A DNA stretch of 64,000 bases from assembly GCA_025462725.1 (NCBI GenBank), contig JAOAPE010000011.1, positions 124,001 to 188,000 on the forward strand, written 5' to 3'. Under the pieces are notes generated by a model that saw nothing but the letters and a program-made list of their open reading frames with translations, ran no database searches and had not been told where the DNA came from. Shown here piece by piece: positions 8,732 through 18,308 of this stretch (position 1 is its first letter; every line of letters starts with the position of its first letter). The position numbers were made by a program, and so were the translations under genes. Source of the DNA: Terriglobales bacterium. GTDB taxonomy: Bacteria > Acidobacteriota > Terriglobia > Terriglobales > Acidobacteriaceae.

Positions 8732-11515
8732 ATGTCAGGTGTCCGCTGGGTAGGCTTTTTACTGTTTTTAGTGCTGAATTCCTTACCGATTACAGCATTT
8801 GCGGGGCAGAACAAGCTACTGATGGCGGCTCCTTCGGCGATTAATTTCGCTCCTACCTACGTGGGAAGCAAGACCAGCACGGTTGTGACCCTCATTAACA
8901 ACGGAACAATGAGCTTAAAGATCACAGGGGTCGTAGTCTCGGGTGCTGGATTCTCAGTGACTGGCTTGGCGCTGCCATTCTCGCTGCCTGCCGGCAAGAG
9001 CGCGAATTTTTCAGCTGATTTCAATCCAACAACTCCCGGCACTTCCAGCGGAGCCATTAGCATTTCCAGCAATTCTGCGGGATCGCCCGCGATCATCTCA
9101 CTTCAGGGCAACTCCATTACCCCACCGCAGATCACGACCGCTTCGGTTCCGAGCGGCCAAGTAGGAGCGTCATACAGTGCAACTTTGAATGCCACTGGAG
9201 GAGTGCAACCTTATCAATGGACTCTGGTCAGCTCTGCTCTTCCATCTGGCTTGTCGCTCGATTCAACCTCCGGCTCAATCTCCGGCATTCCGCAAATACC
9301 GGGGACCACGAATCTTGCGTTCCAACTCGCCGACTCCTCAGCGCCTCCGCATACAGACACGAAAAGCTTTTCGCTCACGATTGCTTCACCGGCTTTACAG
9401 ATATCTACTGCATCTCTGCCGGACGCGAACTTGGGCAATGCGTATTCAACTGCACTGGCCGGTAGCGGCGGACAAAGCCCATACACGTGGTCAGCCGGTA
9501 GCGGCTTGCCGAGCGGGATAACACTGCACTCTGACGGAACGCTGTCCGGTACTTCGGCCCAATCCGGGACATTTTCATTCAATGCCACCCTCGGAGATTC
9601 TCAGGGAGCTACTGTCACCAAAGGTCTCGTCTTAAACGTAATCAATACACTACCGGTGGGGCAGATTCCCCTGACACAGTGCGGAGTGTTGTCGGCTACA
9701 GGTTCTACATACGTATTGCAGACTGATGTTTCTTCTCCAGGTACTTGCTTTTCGGTTCAAGCTGACAAGATCACTCTTGACCTGAATGGTCATACCGTTA
9801 CATATGCAACCGCAGACTCGGGCGGACAACATCGTCATGCCGTTTTGGGGATTGCCTGCTGGGACTACGATCTGCAGGGAAACCCATGCGGAGGAAGCTC
9901 CGCAACTTTCACGTTGATGAATGGGAAGATCGTCCAGGGCCTTCTAGCGGCACCTTTCTCCCACGCCGTCCGGATCGGGCAGACGAACAATCTGAGTAAT
10001 CTCACGGTTCATCATGTCGAGATCACTGTAGCTGCGCCAAATTCAATTCCGATATATACGAATTTTTCGAATGGCGGAGCAAACATTTACAGCAACGTTC
10101 TGCATAACAATGTGACTGCCATCAATAACCGCGGCGCGTTTCAGGGCATGTCAATCAAGCTCGACAATGAGATTGCAGCGACACAACCAAACTCTATTCA
10201 CGACAATGTGATCATCGGTGGAGCGCAGGGCGGGATCCGGGAGACCAATGCTTCCGGCACGAAGATCTTCAACAATGACATCAGCATGAATGCCACCTAC
10301 TCGAACGACTTCTGCATTGATGCTCCGGGTTCAAACATTGAGATCTACAGTAACAACTGTCATCCGACGCAAGGACGAGGTTTCCACCTGAACGGCAATA
10401 ATTTGAGTGTCCATGACAACACGATCAACGTGATCGAAAAATCAACCAATCAGGAATATGGGGCGCCCATTGCCAGCATCAACAGGGTAGGCGGAGTCGC
10501 TTCCGTTGTGCTCGCCTCGGCGGTCGCACAGAGCGTTGGGAACACGGTCATCATCAGCGGGACTGCTGGCCTCGATGGCACTTTTGTCATTGCAAGTGTC
10601 GTCAATTCCACCACATTTACATATAACAATCCGGGACCTGACATATCTCTCGGAGCAGGAGGGAACGCTACTGGCTGCGAGCTGAATGGCGCCTACGGGA
10701 TTCAAGTGGAATCCGATCTGTTCCCGAGCGGAAATATCACCGTGTTCAATAATAATGTGATCGCCAGTGCGAATGAGTGCCCGGCGACTGCCTTGAAGAT
10801 GACTAATATCAGTTCCACTTCAAAGTTAAATATTCATGACAACAGTTTCACGGCGAGGCGAATTGGTTCCACCACGAAGAGCGCTCACGGAAGTGCTGTC
10901 GAAATATTCGATGGCACAAGCTCAACACTCGACCACAACACTTTCGTCACAGATACCACTGCCATGCACATTGACTACCTGGGCGGTAGCAACCTTAAGT
11001 ACACGAATACAACCTTTGCAAAGGGCTCAAACCCAGCCGCAAGCTGGTTCCTCACGGATTTCGGCAACACTTTCGGTGGTGGCGCCTCTATCAACAATGT
11101 CTTCCTGGATTCCACGTACCAGAACGGCGCAAGCGACCAGTACACATCCATTGCCAAGTCCAACACGGCCGAGGAGTTCTTTATCAATTGGACAGTAATT
11201 CTGAAGGTTGTTGATCATGCGCATGGCGATGTAGCCGTTCCCAATGCAAACGTGAATATCAATGACGTAACAGGTAAAAGTGTGTTCACCGGAACTACTG
11301 CGGCGGATGGTACCGTGTCCTCCGTTTTGACCGAGCGGCATGCCAGTAACAGCAGCACGCAAAGCATCGTGCCTCCCGATCCGCTTACCCCACATACGGT
11401 AACCGTCACGGCCGCGTGCACTCCCAATCCCGCAACGTTTTCGGTAAGCGTGAGTTCTGCAAATCTACCGCCGCCGGGGTCGCCGATAGTCCTCACACTT
11501 GCATCTTGCCCATAA
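8732..11515 (+). CDS. Secreted protein with ASH-like, putative Ig and parallel beta-helix domains
   Basis: A 927-residue paralogue of the previous gene. The ATG at 8732 has GGGAGCAAG seven bases upstream and opens a classical signal peptide (cleavage near AFAGQ); a longer in-frame start at 8636 lacks these features. Residues ~30-130 resemble an ASH/choice-of-anchor domain (INFAPTYVGSKT, then a GFSVTG core). Two He_PIG-like Ig domains follow to ~310, then a beta-helix nearly identical in long stretches to that of 5849-8467 (for example the blocks around SIHDNVIIGGAQG and FCIDAPGSNIEIY). It shares the ISGT...DG.F inserted module and the C-terminal EEFFINWT domain. The N-terminal modules have been exchanged while the helix is conserved. 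It is predicted to be extracellular; the function is unknown. Confidence 0.78.
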   Translation: MSGVRWVGFLLFLVLNSLPITAFAGQNKLLMAAPSAINFAPTYVGSKTSTVVTLINNGTMSLKITGVVVSGAGFSVTGLALPFSLPAGKSANFSADFNPTTPGTSSGAISISSNSAGSPAIISLQGNSITPPQITTASVPSGQVGASYSATLNATGGVQPYQWTLVSSALPSGLSLDSTSGSISGIPQIPGTTNLAFQLADSSAPPHTDTKSFSLTIASPALQISTASLPDANLGNAYSTALAGSGGQSPYTWSAGSGLPSGITLHSDGTLSGTSAQSGTFSFNATLGDSQGATVTKGLVLNVINTLPVGQIPLTQCGVLSATGSTYVLQTDVSSPGTCFSVQADKITLDLNGHTVTYATADSGGQHRHAVLGIACWDYDLQGNPCGGSSATFTLMNGKIVQGLLAAPFSHAVRIGQTNNLSNLTVHHVEITVAAPNSIPIYTNFSNGGANIYSNVLHNNVTAINNRGAFQGMSIKLDNEIAATQPNSIHDNVIIGGAQGGIRETNASGTKIFNNDISMNATYSNDFCIDAPGSNIEIYSNNCHPTQGRGFHLNGNNLSVHDNTINVIEKSTNQEYGAPIASINRVGGVASVVLASAVAQSVGNTVIISGTAGLDGTFVIASVVNSTTFTYNNPGPDISLGAGGNATGCELNGAYGIQVESDLFPSGNITVFNNNVIASANECPATALKMTNISSTSKLNIHDNSFTARRIGSTTKSAHGSAVEIFDGTSSTLDHNTFVTDTTAMHIDYLGGSNLKYTNTTFAKGSNPAASWFLTDFGNTFGGGASINNVFLDSTYQNGASDQYTSIAKSNTAEEFFINWTVILKVVDHAHGDVAVPNANVNINDVTGKSVFTGTTAADGTVSSVLTERHASNSSTQSIVPPDPLTPHTVTVTAACTPNPATFSVSVSSANLPPPGSPIVLTLASCP

Positions 11516-11628
11516 CGAAGTTTGAGATGGGCTGAATGTGCTGAGCCGACCAGTCAGCATATTCCCGCATATTCATCGGATTCATTGCGCCTGTTACACT
11601 TCCGTCTACTCCCAATGCAGGTCAAAGT

Positions 11629-12618
11629 GTGAATTCTCGAGCAGAGACGAAACGCTACCTTGTCACTAGGACGGTCACGTTCCAAGAGACTGAGGCCTGG
11701 CGTTCAGACGTGGACATTGAGGATGAAAAGTTCTATGTGGAGATACGGGTGTTGCGGTTTCCACCGGTGCTGCGAAAGTTCGCTCAACTGTGGTTTGAAT
11801 TTCAGTTTGGTCTGAGGCTCGTCCGATTGTGTGGCGGGTATGAAGCTGTCGCGGTAGGCAGATATGGCCTTTGGTTTCCGATCCTGCAGAGGGTCTTGTG
11901 TTTGGGGAAGCGTGTGGTGATGACCGACATCGAGTGGAGCGGGGTTGGAATCGGCCTGATATCCCGTGCGGCAGCAAAGGGTAGTGTTGCCCTATGTTGT
12001 TTCACCCGAGAAGAGATCAGACGATACAGCTCTCTTTACCGTATTGATAAATCTAAATTTCACTTTGTGCCTGCGCCGTATCAAGCGAAAGACGTGTTTC
12101 GAGGCGAAGCATCCGGGAACTACGTCTTCGCAGGCGGAATGCAAGCGCGCGATTGGAAGACCTTTATGACTGCAGTCGAAGGGCTTCCATATGAATGCCT
12201 GGTCTTCGCACGGGAATCCTTAACGAATGTGCCTGCCAATGTTTCGGTTCGTTCGGGCACCCGATCGGAATTTTTTGAAGCTGTGACGAACGCAGCCTGC
12301 GTCGTCGTTCCGGTCTTGCCGCAAACTGCGCGCATAGTGGGCATGCACACATGGGTTTCCGCGATGGCGATGGGCAAGGTGGTAATAGTTACTGAGCCTC
12401 TCGGCGCGACTGACTACATGGAGAATGGCGTCGAAGGTTTTCATGTCAACTACCAGGATCCGGCTCGATTACGGTCTTGTATCGCACATGTGATGGAAGA
12501 CGCAGAACTGCGCCGCAATGTCGGAGCAGCGGCCCGCCACCGAGCCGAGACTTCTTGCAGTCCTGAAAGTTTCCGACACTCGGTGCTCGCATTATTAGAA
12601 CCCACTGCGCAAAACTGA
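11629..12618 (+). CDS. GT4-like glycosyltransferase (short paralogue)
   Basis: A 329-residue cytoplasmic protein that starts at GTG with AGG eight bases upstream. Its C-terminal Rossmann half begins with NYVFAGGMQARDW and carries the AMGKVVIVTEPLGATDYMENG segment that corresponds to the donor-binding region in the glycosyltransferase at 4389. The N-terminal domain is shorter than in usual GT4 enzymes (~370-400 residues). It lies between two secreted beta-helix genes, which matches the GT-then-helix order seen at 4389-8467. It may glycosylate a nearby secreted protein or build the local surface glycan. Both are inferences from position only. Confidence 0.68.
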   Translation: MNSRAETKRYLVTRTVTFQETEAWRSDVDIEDEKFYVEIRVLRFPPVLRKFAQLWFEFQFGLRLVRLCGGYEAVAVGRYGLWFPILQRVLCLGKRVVMTDIEWSGVGIGLISRAAAKGSVALCCFTREEIRRYSSLYRIDKSKFHFVPAPYQAKDVFRGEASGNYVFAGGMQARDWKTFMTAVEGLPYECLVFARESLTNVPANVSVRSGTRSEFFEAVTNAACVVVPVLPQTARIVGMHTWVSAMAMGKVVIVTEPLGATDYMENGVEGFHVNYQDPARLRSCIAHVMEDAELRRNVGAAARHRAETSCSPESFRHSVLALLEPTAQN

Positions 12619-12653
12619 ACTCAAATTCTGGTGTCTTTATTGGAGTCGTATTA

Positions 12654-14603
12654 ATGCAATTATTGAGGCTAAGACGGTTTTCTTTTCAAAACTTAATACT
12701 CGTGCTTGTGCTCGCTACTTTTCAGCCCAGCCTGAATGCAGCACCAAAATCCCCATCTGCATTACTCACCATGGCAGACCACCAAGTCGCATTGACCGAA
12801 TGCGGAGTGCTGGCCAAGGCCGGAACCACTTACATATTGCAAAACGACGTGTCCTCGCCCGGCACTTGTTTTGCTGTACAGGCCGATAGAATCACGCTTG
12901 ACCTGAATGGGCACACGATCACTTATGGCACAGCCGAATCCGGTGGACAACATCGGCATGCAGTCGTGGGCATTGCATGTTGGGCGCATGATCTGGACGG
13001 CAATCCGTGCGGGGGCAGCGCATCCGATCTCACAATAGCTAACGGCAAGATTCTACAAGCAACAACGGCTGCCCCGTTTTCGCACGCTATCCGCGTTGGA
13101 CAGATCAATGGGTTGAAGAACCTTACGGTCGAAGGAGTGGAGATTACCGTGAGTGCGCCCAATACGATCCCAATCTACACAACATTTTCCAAAGGTGGCG
13201 CAAAGATTTACAAGAATGTAATTCACAATAACGTCACCACAATAACGAACCGCGGTGCATTTCAGGGCATGTCAATAAAATTGGATAACGAGGTTGCAGC
13301 AACTCTTCCGAATTTGATCCACGACAACGTAATCATTGGAGGTGCGCAGGCGGGCATCAGGGAAACCAATTCGGCAGGCTCAAAAATCTACAACAATCAC
13401 ATAAGCATGCGGGCCACATATTCAAACGACTTCTGCATCGACGCTCCCGGTTCCAAGATCGAGATTTACGGCAACAATTGCCATCCCGCACAGGGCCGCG
13501 GGCTGCACTTGAATGGCTCCGACTTGATAGTGCATGACAATGTGATTGAAGTGACAGAACAACCCAACAACATGGAATACGGAGGTGAGATAAGCTCCAT
13601 TATCCGCAAGTCCGGCGTAGTGACTATTGTGACCAAGTCTCCTCATTATCAGCGCGTCGGCAATCCAGTAACTATCAGTGGCGTGAAAGACAGCTCGCTT
13701 AACGGAAGTTTCACTGTAAGTGGCACACCGAGTGTCACCATCTTGAAATATTCCCAGGCAGGTCCGGACAGCTCAGGCGTGGGAGGCAGGACTACCGCCT
13801 GTGAATTGAACGGTGCCTATGGGATTCAGATCGAATCCGACTTGGGCGTTATAGGTAACGTGAAGGTCTTTGGCAATAAAGTTACGGCGAATGCTGCGCA
13901 ATGTGATGCGGTCGCTTTGAAAATGACCAACATTGAAGCGAGGGATGTAGTTGAGATCTACGACAATCAATTTGTGGCTAAGCGAGTTGGAAATACCGGT
14001 AGCGCCGCGCACGCTATTTCGGTCGAGATATTCGATGGAACGAAGACCAGCATCTCTAAGAACATTTTCATATCAGACACCGATTTAGGCCATATCGGGT
14101 ACCGGGGCGGCAGCAATTTACGGATTTCAAACAGCACCGTTGCCAAAGGCTCAAACTCAATAACGCAGTGGCAGCTCTTTGGATTTGGGAACCAGTACGG
14201 CGGAGGCACCGCTATTGGCGAAGCAGTACAAGACCCGATTTTCAAGGATGGTGCCGGGGTGCAGTTTGGATTGATGGCAGCTTCAACAGCGCTGGAAGAG
14301 TTCTACGTCAATTGGTCGTTATCCTTGCGTGTGGTGACTCAAACGCAAGTAGCGGTCTCGGGCGTCAACGTCATAATAAAAGACCACGATGGCAAAGAAG
14401 TCTACTCGGGAGTCACAGACAGCAACGGCAATGCAATTGCCTTTCTGCCTAGTAGGCGCGTTTACAATACTGCCACCACGGTGATCAGTGAACCAAAGGG
14501 GCCTTATGCGGTTTCCATGAGCAAATCGGGATGCTCCGCGAGTCAATTCACTTTGGATCTGAAGGATAAGACGGAGATGTCGAAGGTTCTAAACTGCAAT
14601 TGA
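12654..14603 (+). CDS. Secreted parallel beta-helix protein (short paralogue)
   Basis: A 649-residue protein with a signal peptide (residues ~1-29, ending near LNAAPK) and an ATG preceded by GGAG nine bases upstream. It corresponds to the beta-helix and C-terminal parts of the proteins at 5849 and 8732 but has no N-terminal Ig-like domains. The core starts almost at once with LTECGVLAKAGTTYILQNDVS. Shared marks are ACW.HDLDGNPCGG, the FCIDAPGSKIEIYGNNC block with paired Cys residues, an inserted ISGV...LNGSF module and the C-terminal EEFYVNW domain. It is more diverged than the other two are from each other. It is presumably extracellular and was transcribed after the glycosyltransferase 35 bp upstream. 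No enzymatic motif was recognised. Confidence 0.75.
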   Translation: MQLLRLRRFSFQNLILVLVLATFQPSLNAAPKSPSALLTMADHQVALTECGVLAKAGTTYILQNDVSSPGTCFAVQADRITLDLNGHTITYGTAESGGQHRHAVVGIACWAHDLDGNPCGGSASDLTIANGKILQATTAAPFSHAIRVGQINGLKNLTVEGVEITVSAPNTIPIYTTFSKGGAKIYKNVIHNNVTTITNRGAFQGMSIKLDNEVAATLPNLIHDNVIIGGAQAGIRETNSAGSKIYNNHISMRATYSNDFCIDAPGSKIEIYGNNCHPAQGRGLHLNGSDLIVHDNVIEVTEQPNNMEYGGEISSIIRKSGVVTIVTKSPHYQRVGNPVTISGVKDSSLNGSFTVSGTPSVTILKYSQAGPDSSGVGGRTTACELNGAYGIQIESDLGVIGNVKVFGNKVTANAAQCDAVALKMTNIEARDVVEIYDNQFVAKRVGNTGSAAHAISVEIFDGTKTSISKNIFISDTDLGHIGYRGGSNLRISNSTVAKGSNSITQWQLFGFGNQYGGGTAIGEAVQDPIFKDGAGVQFGLMAASTALEEFYVNWSLSLRVVTQTQVAVSGVNVIIKDHDGKEVYSGVTDSNGNAIAFLPSRRVYNTATTVISEPKGPYAVSMSKSGCSASQFTLDLKDKTEMSKVLNCN

Positions 14604-14619
14604 GCTTGCAAAGCCTGAG

Positions 14620-15750
14620 TTACTTGGTCGTTTCCGCAAGTAATCTTTCGTAGTAGTTGCGTAGCTCAACTTCGATGCCTGAAATATCGAATTCCTGCTG
14701 CGCTCTCTTTTTTGCAGCTTCGCCCAGCAAACGCCGCCGCGGTTCGTCTTCAACTAGCGCAGTGATCTCTTTGGCGAGCGCCTCATGATCGCCGACTCTC
14801 ACGAGCACCCCACAATTTCCAAGAGCTTCGCTATTCCCGCCAACATCCGTGGCAATCGTGGGAAGACCCGCTGCCATATATTCAAGGATCGAATTGGAAA
14901 AGCCTTCGGCGTTAGATGACAGTACAGCTACGTCAAAAGCTTCCAGGTAGCCAGCCACATCCGTGCTGTTGCCCGGCAGGAAGAAAGAGCTTGCAAGTCC
15001 GCTGGAAGCGATCATCTGCTCCAATCTCTGCCGCTCGCCTCCCTCGCCAACAGCCACAAATACGACAGACGGCAACTCGCGATGAACGAGTGCAGCCGCT
15101 TTTACAAACGTATCCACGCCTTTGATCTTGTCGAGTCTGGAAAGATTTCCAATCAGGATAGCGTCATCGCGGATGCCAAGCTTTTTCCGCACTCGCTGTC
15201 GTCGACCGGTCACGGATTCAAATGGAAGCAGATCGATACCGTTGTAAATCACATCGATCTTCGCCGCCGGGGATTTCTCGGTCCTGATGACTGCTTGTTT
15301 CACCTGTGTGCAATTCGCCACGATCCGGGTCGCGAAGAGATTCGAAAATCGTTGTAGTGCACCCCTACGGTTGCTCATCCATGAGTTGGTGTTTCTGCGG
15401 CTGCCAATCACGACAGGCACGCCGGCCAGTCTTGCGATGACGGGCACAATCAAATTTGCATCAACGAAAAATGTTCGGACCACATGAAATCTTCTTTGAT
15501 GTAGCCACCGCCAAAACCGAAACATGGAAAGCGTTCCACTCATGCTGAATATTTTGGAAAGACCACAGTCGTGGACAGTGCATCCCAGCTGCTTTTCAAC
15601 TTCAATGACGGGATTTCTCAAGACTGCCACTTCAGCGTGGTATCCGTTTTTAGTTGCGAGTTTCACCATCTGCGCGAGTTGGCGCTCGGTGCCTCCGGAG
15701 CTGGTGCTCCAAATCTCATCAATGACAAAGAGGATGCGACGTTGTTCCAT
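14620..15750 (-). CDS. GT4 glycosyltransferase
   Basis: A 376-residue GT-B enzyme of the Glycos_transf_1/4 type. The N-terminus (FVIDEIWSTSSGGTERQLAQMV) has the Gly-rich acceptor loop. The C-terminal half has ILIGNLSRLDKIKGVDTFVKAA (donor-binding Arg and Lys), then SSNAEGFSNSILEYMAAGLPTIATDVGGNSE with the E-x7-E type element (EGFSNSILE) and the PTIATDVGG donor loop. It transfers a sugar from an activated nucleotide donor to a lipid-linked or growing glycan in the cytoplasm. It is the third gene of a minus-strand run deacetylase-methyltransferase-glycosyltransferase with gaps of about 20 bp, probably one operon for a modified polysaccharide. It converges on the beta-helix gene at 14603. Confidence 0.88.
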   Translation of the reverse strand: MEQRRILFVIDEIWSTSSGGTERQLAQMVKLATKNGYHAEVAVLRNPVIEVEKQLGCTVHDCGLSKIFSMSGTLSMFRFWRWLHQRRFHVVRTFFVDANLIVPVIARLAGVPVVIGSRRNTNSWMSNRRGALQRFSNLFATRIVANCTQVKQAVIRTEKSPAAKIDVIYNGIDLLPFESVTGRRQRVRKKLGIRDDAILIGNLSRLDKIKGVDTFVKAAALVHRELPSVVFVAVGEGGERQRLEQMIASSGLASSFFLPGNSTDVAGYLEAFDVAVLSSNAEGFSNSILEYMAAGLPTIATDVGGNSEALGNCGVLVRVGDHEALAKEITALVEDEPRRRLLGEAAKKRAQQEFDISGIEVELRNYYERLLAETTK

Positions 15751-15771
15751 AGAAAAGAAGACGAGCTCCGG

Positions 15772-16668
15772 CTAGTGGCTCACAGCGGCGGATTCAACCG
15801 CGCCTCTCGCAACGTAAGGCACGGTATTCTCAAGCACAAGATTGAAGTATGTTTGTTCTTCGATCAGGAGCGCCATACACTCGGCGCGCGTGATGGCTTC
15901 AAGACCACCAAATTTTGTAAGCAAGGAAACTTTCAGGGAGTATGACTCGAATAAATCGTACAGTTCATCGGCGCTGGAGCCCATCTTCTTCAGCCAAAAC
16001 GGATTGAATTCCAAAAGCATCTTGCGCACTGCTCCTGATCTGAAGAGATTTGCAGCTCCTCGCAATGCATTCGTCTCGGAACCTTCAATATCAATCTTCA
16101 TCAGATCGATGCGCTCAATCCCGTGATGCTCTGCGTAGTCATCCAAACGCAAAGCCTGCATCTTTATGGTGCCCTCCGTGGGCGAGGAGGCGAGAGAATA
16201 GTTGCTGCTTTCTAGCCGCTTGGGAATTTCGATGAAACCGGCATTCTCCGCGACTGCGCAATTTACCGGTGTGACATTGGAGAGATTGTTCAGCTTGATG
16301 TTTTGACCTAGCAATTCGAAGTTGGGAGGGTTGGCCTCAAAAGCATAGACGTGACCAGAAGGGCCTACCATTCTCGCGAAAGGGATTGCGCAAATGCCAA
16401 TGCTACCGCCCACGTCGAAAATAATTTCGCCCGGCTTCACGTTGCTCTTTATGTAGCTTATCGTGTCATATTCCGTGCACCCGAGGTAATAGAGTGTCCG
16501 CCAGTTTCGTGACTTGAGGATCAGTTTCCCGCCCCCGTACAGAGAGACCTCTTGTGGCAACGGTAATTCGCCGCAGACATGCTCGACTAAATCAGCTAGG
16601 CGCTCGCGTCCAGGAAAAACCAGATTACGCAGTAAAAACGCGAAACCTCCTCGAAACCATTCCCGCAT
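15772..16668 (-). CDS. FkbM-family SAM-dependent methyltransferase
   Basis: A 298-residue protein with a class I methyltransferase fold in the centre. The SAM-binding motif I is GEIIFDVGGSIGICAIPFARM (around residues 95-115), followed by the acidic end of strand 2 in VYAFEANPPN and the LMKIDIEGSE stretch typical of FkbM enzymes. FkbM proteins usually O-methylate sugars or related hydroxyls in polysaccharides or natural products. It sits 21 bp before the GT4 glycosyltransferase and 17 bp after the polysaccharide deacetylase in one transcription unit, so methylation of a glycan made by these enzymes is the likely task. The acceptor is unknown. Confidence 0.85.
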   Translation of the reverse strand: MREWFRGGFAFLLRNLVFPGRERLADLVEHVCGELPLPQEVSLYGGGKLILKSRNWRTLYYLGCTEYDTISYIKSNVKPGEIIFDVGGSIGICAIPFARMVGPSGHVYAFEANPPNFELLGQNIKLNNLSNVTPVNCAVAENAGFIEIPKRLESSNYSLASSPTEGTIKMQALRLDDYAEHHGIERIDLMKIDIEGSETNALRGAANLFRSGAVRKMLLEFNPFWLKKMGSSADELYDLFESYSLKVSLLTKFGGLEAITRAECMALLIEEQTYFNLVLENTVPYVARGAVESAAVSH

Positions 16669-16685
16669 TTATTCCCCCACCACTC

Positions 16686-17411
16686 CTAAGAGACTAATTC
16701 TTTCATCATTGTTGGAACCGTTACGCACTCGCGACCTTCATTTTTGAATCGCAGCAGTAACCGTTCAGTGATCTCGACACTGCGAGAGCGATCAGCGCCC
16801 ATTGCGAGATGATCTCCATCATGCAACAGAATGACATCTCCGCGTTTGTCAGTATGGTTTGATAACTGACTGACAGTGTGTCGTTCAATCTCGTCAGTAT
16901 TGTTGTATTTCCAATCGCGAGTAGTGACAGACCACATGGTCGGGATCATCCCAAGACGGCGGACCTCACCAAAAATTCCGGGCCTCCTCGCGCCAAAGGG
17001 CGGACGAAACAGGGTAGAGCGTCTCCCAGTCGCGTCGGCTATGGCAGCTTCGGTGTCTTCGATTTCCCTGCGGAGCTTTTCCATGGAGACATAAGTCAGA
17101 TTGGGATGTGAGAAAGTGTGGTTGCCGAGCGCATGACCTGCATCCGCAATGGCGCGGACGATATCAGGCCGTTTTTTTACGAATTTTCCCACGACGAAAA
17201 AAGTTGCTTTCGCCTGATGTTTCTCAAGCAGTTCCAGCAATTGGAATGTGTACGGGTCGTTAGGCCCATCGTCATAGGTAAGAGCTACTTGGTTCGGATC
17301 AACTCCGGACACGAAGGTCGCCCCAAACAGTTGTGAGGACGGCGACTTTGAGGCGTAGGTGAAGAACAGCGTCGCGCTCGCGGCGGCTCCCGCACCAAGT
17401 ATCCATTGCAT
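16686..17411 (-). CDS. Polysaccharide deacetylase (CE4/NodB homology)
   Basis: A 241-residue protein from the preferred ATG at 17411, which opens a hydrophobic N-terminal anchor (MQWILGAGAAASATLFF); a start at 17471 would add 20 residues. All five NodB motifs are visible: TYDDGPN (catalytic Asp and metal Asp), NHTFSHPN (metal His pair), RPPFGAR, a W-containing DWKYN segment and LLHDGDH (catalytic His). It hydrolyses N-acetyl or O-acetyl groups from a polysaccharide using a divalent metal, probably on the periplasmic side. It is first in the minus-strand operon with an FkbM methyltransferase and a glycosyltransferase, and so belongs to a glycan-modification set. Confidence 0.9.
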   Translation of the reverse strand: MQWILGAGAAASATLFFTYASKSPSSQLFGATFVSGVDPNQVALTYDDGPNDPYTFQLLELLEKHQAKATFFVVGKFVKKRPDIVRAIADAGHALGNHTFSHPNLTYVSMEKLRREIEDTEAAIADATGRRSTLFRPPFGARRPGIFGEVRRLGMIPTMWSVTTRDWKYNNTDEIERHTVSQLSNHTDKRGDVILLHDGDHLAMGADRSRSVEITERLLLRFKNEGRECVTVPTMMKELVS

Positions 17412-17504
17412 AGGTGTGCATTCTACTTTATTGCTGGATTTAAATGCTGGTAAGCTGAAGCACTTGCACAAAGTTTAGGGACACCTGCCAGACGGAGGGG
17501 AAGA

Positions 17505-18308
17505 TTGCCGTTTACGCTTGCACATCCAGCAGCCGTGCTTCCCATTCGACGGTTTGGGATTCTTTCCGCGCTGATCGTGGGAAGCATGATCCCGGACGCG
17601 TTTCATTTTCTTCCGGGAATGGGCGAATCAGAATTCGGACACACACTGCTGGGACTCTTGGTTTTTTGTCTGCCTGCTGGGTTGTTTTGTCTTTGGTTCT
17701 TCCACGAATGCTTAAAGCTTCCATCTATGGAGCTATTGCCCAAACATCATGCAGAAGTCATCTCCCGAGTGAGCCGGGATTTCCGGTTCTTGCCAGTTGG
17801 ACGCCTTTTCCGGATCGTCCTTAGCATTTTTGTGGGTGCGCTAACGCATCTAACTTGGGACTCCTTCACCCATGACAACGGGTGGGCCGTGCAACATTGG
17901 GAGATTTTGCAGGGGAGGGTCGACCTATTTCCGCATTATCAGATCGCGCGATCAGAACTGCTGCAGGATCTCAGCACGCTTGTGGGTATGCTTACTGTGG
18001 TGCTTTGGTATTTTTTGTGGTTCCGGCGAGAACGACCGATTTACTCAGAACGAAATGTTGAGACTCTACCAGTAACTCACAAGTCGAAACCAAAGTTATG
18101 GTTCCTTTTCGCCAGTGCAGCGCTTGCCCCAGCATTGCTAGCTTTTGTCGATAATCCGATGTACTGGCTAAAGTACGAAAGACGAGCATTTGTCGCTTTT
18201 GCAATCATCTCCGGGATAAAGATGCTGTGTGTGGAGATTGTTGTCTTTAGCTTTTGGCGGCACGCGCAGGCCCTTTCGGCCAGTCGTCAAGGCAAATGGT
18301 CTAGATAA
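17505..18308 (+). CDS. DUF4184-like integral membrane protein
   Basis: A 267-residue membrane protein with five to six hydrophobic segments. The N-terminus MPFTLAHPAAVLPIRR matches the PFTxxHP-A opening I associate with the DUF4184 family, which resembles metal-dependent membrane hydrolases (YfhO/YdjM-like, with early conserved His residues). Further conserved-looking polar sites are IPDAFHF, a GHT at ~45-50 and LTHLTWDSFTHDNGW at ~110-125, where His and Asp residues could bind metal. The start is a TTG with CGGAGGGG upstream. It is transcribed divergently from the deacetylase and converges on the phosphoesterase (22-bp overlap at the 3' ends). The substrate is unknown. Confidence 0.7.
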   Translation: MPFTLAHPAAVLPIRRFGILSALIVGSMIPDAFHFLPGMGESEFGHTLLGLLVFCLPAGLFCLWFFHECLKLPSMELLPKHHAEVISRVSRDFRFLPVGRLFRIVLSIFVGALTHLTWDSFTHDNGWAVQHWEILQGRVDLFPHYQIARSELLQDLSTLVGMLTVVLWYFLWFRRERPIYSERNVETLPVTHKSKPKLWFLFASAALAPALLAFVDNPMYWLKYERRAFVAFAIISGIKMLCVEIVVFSFWRHAQALSASRQGKWSR

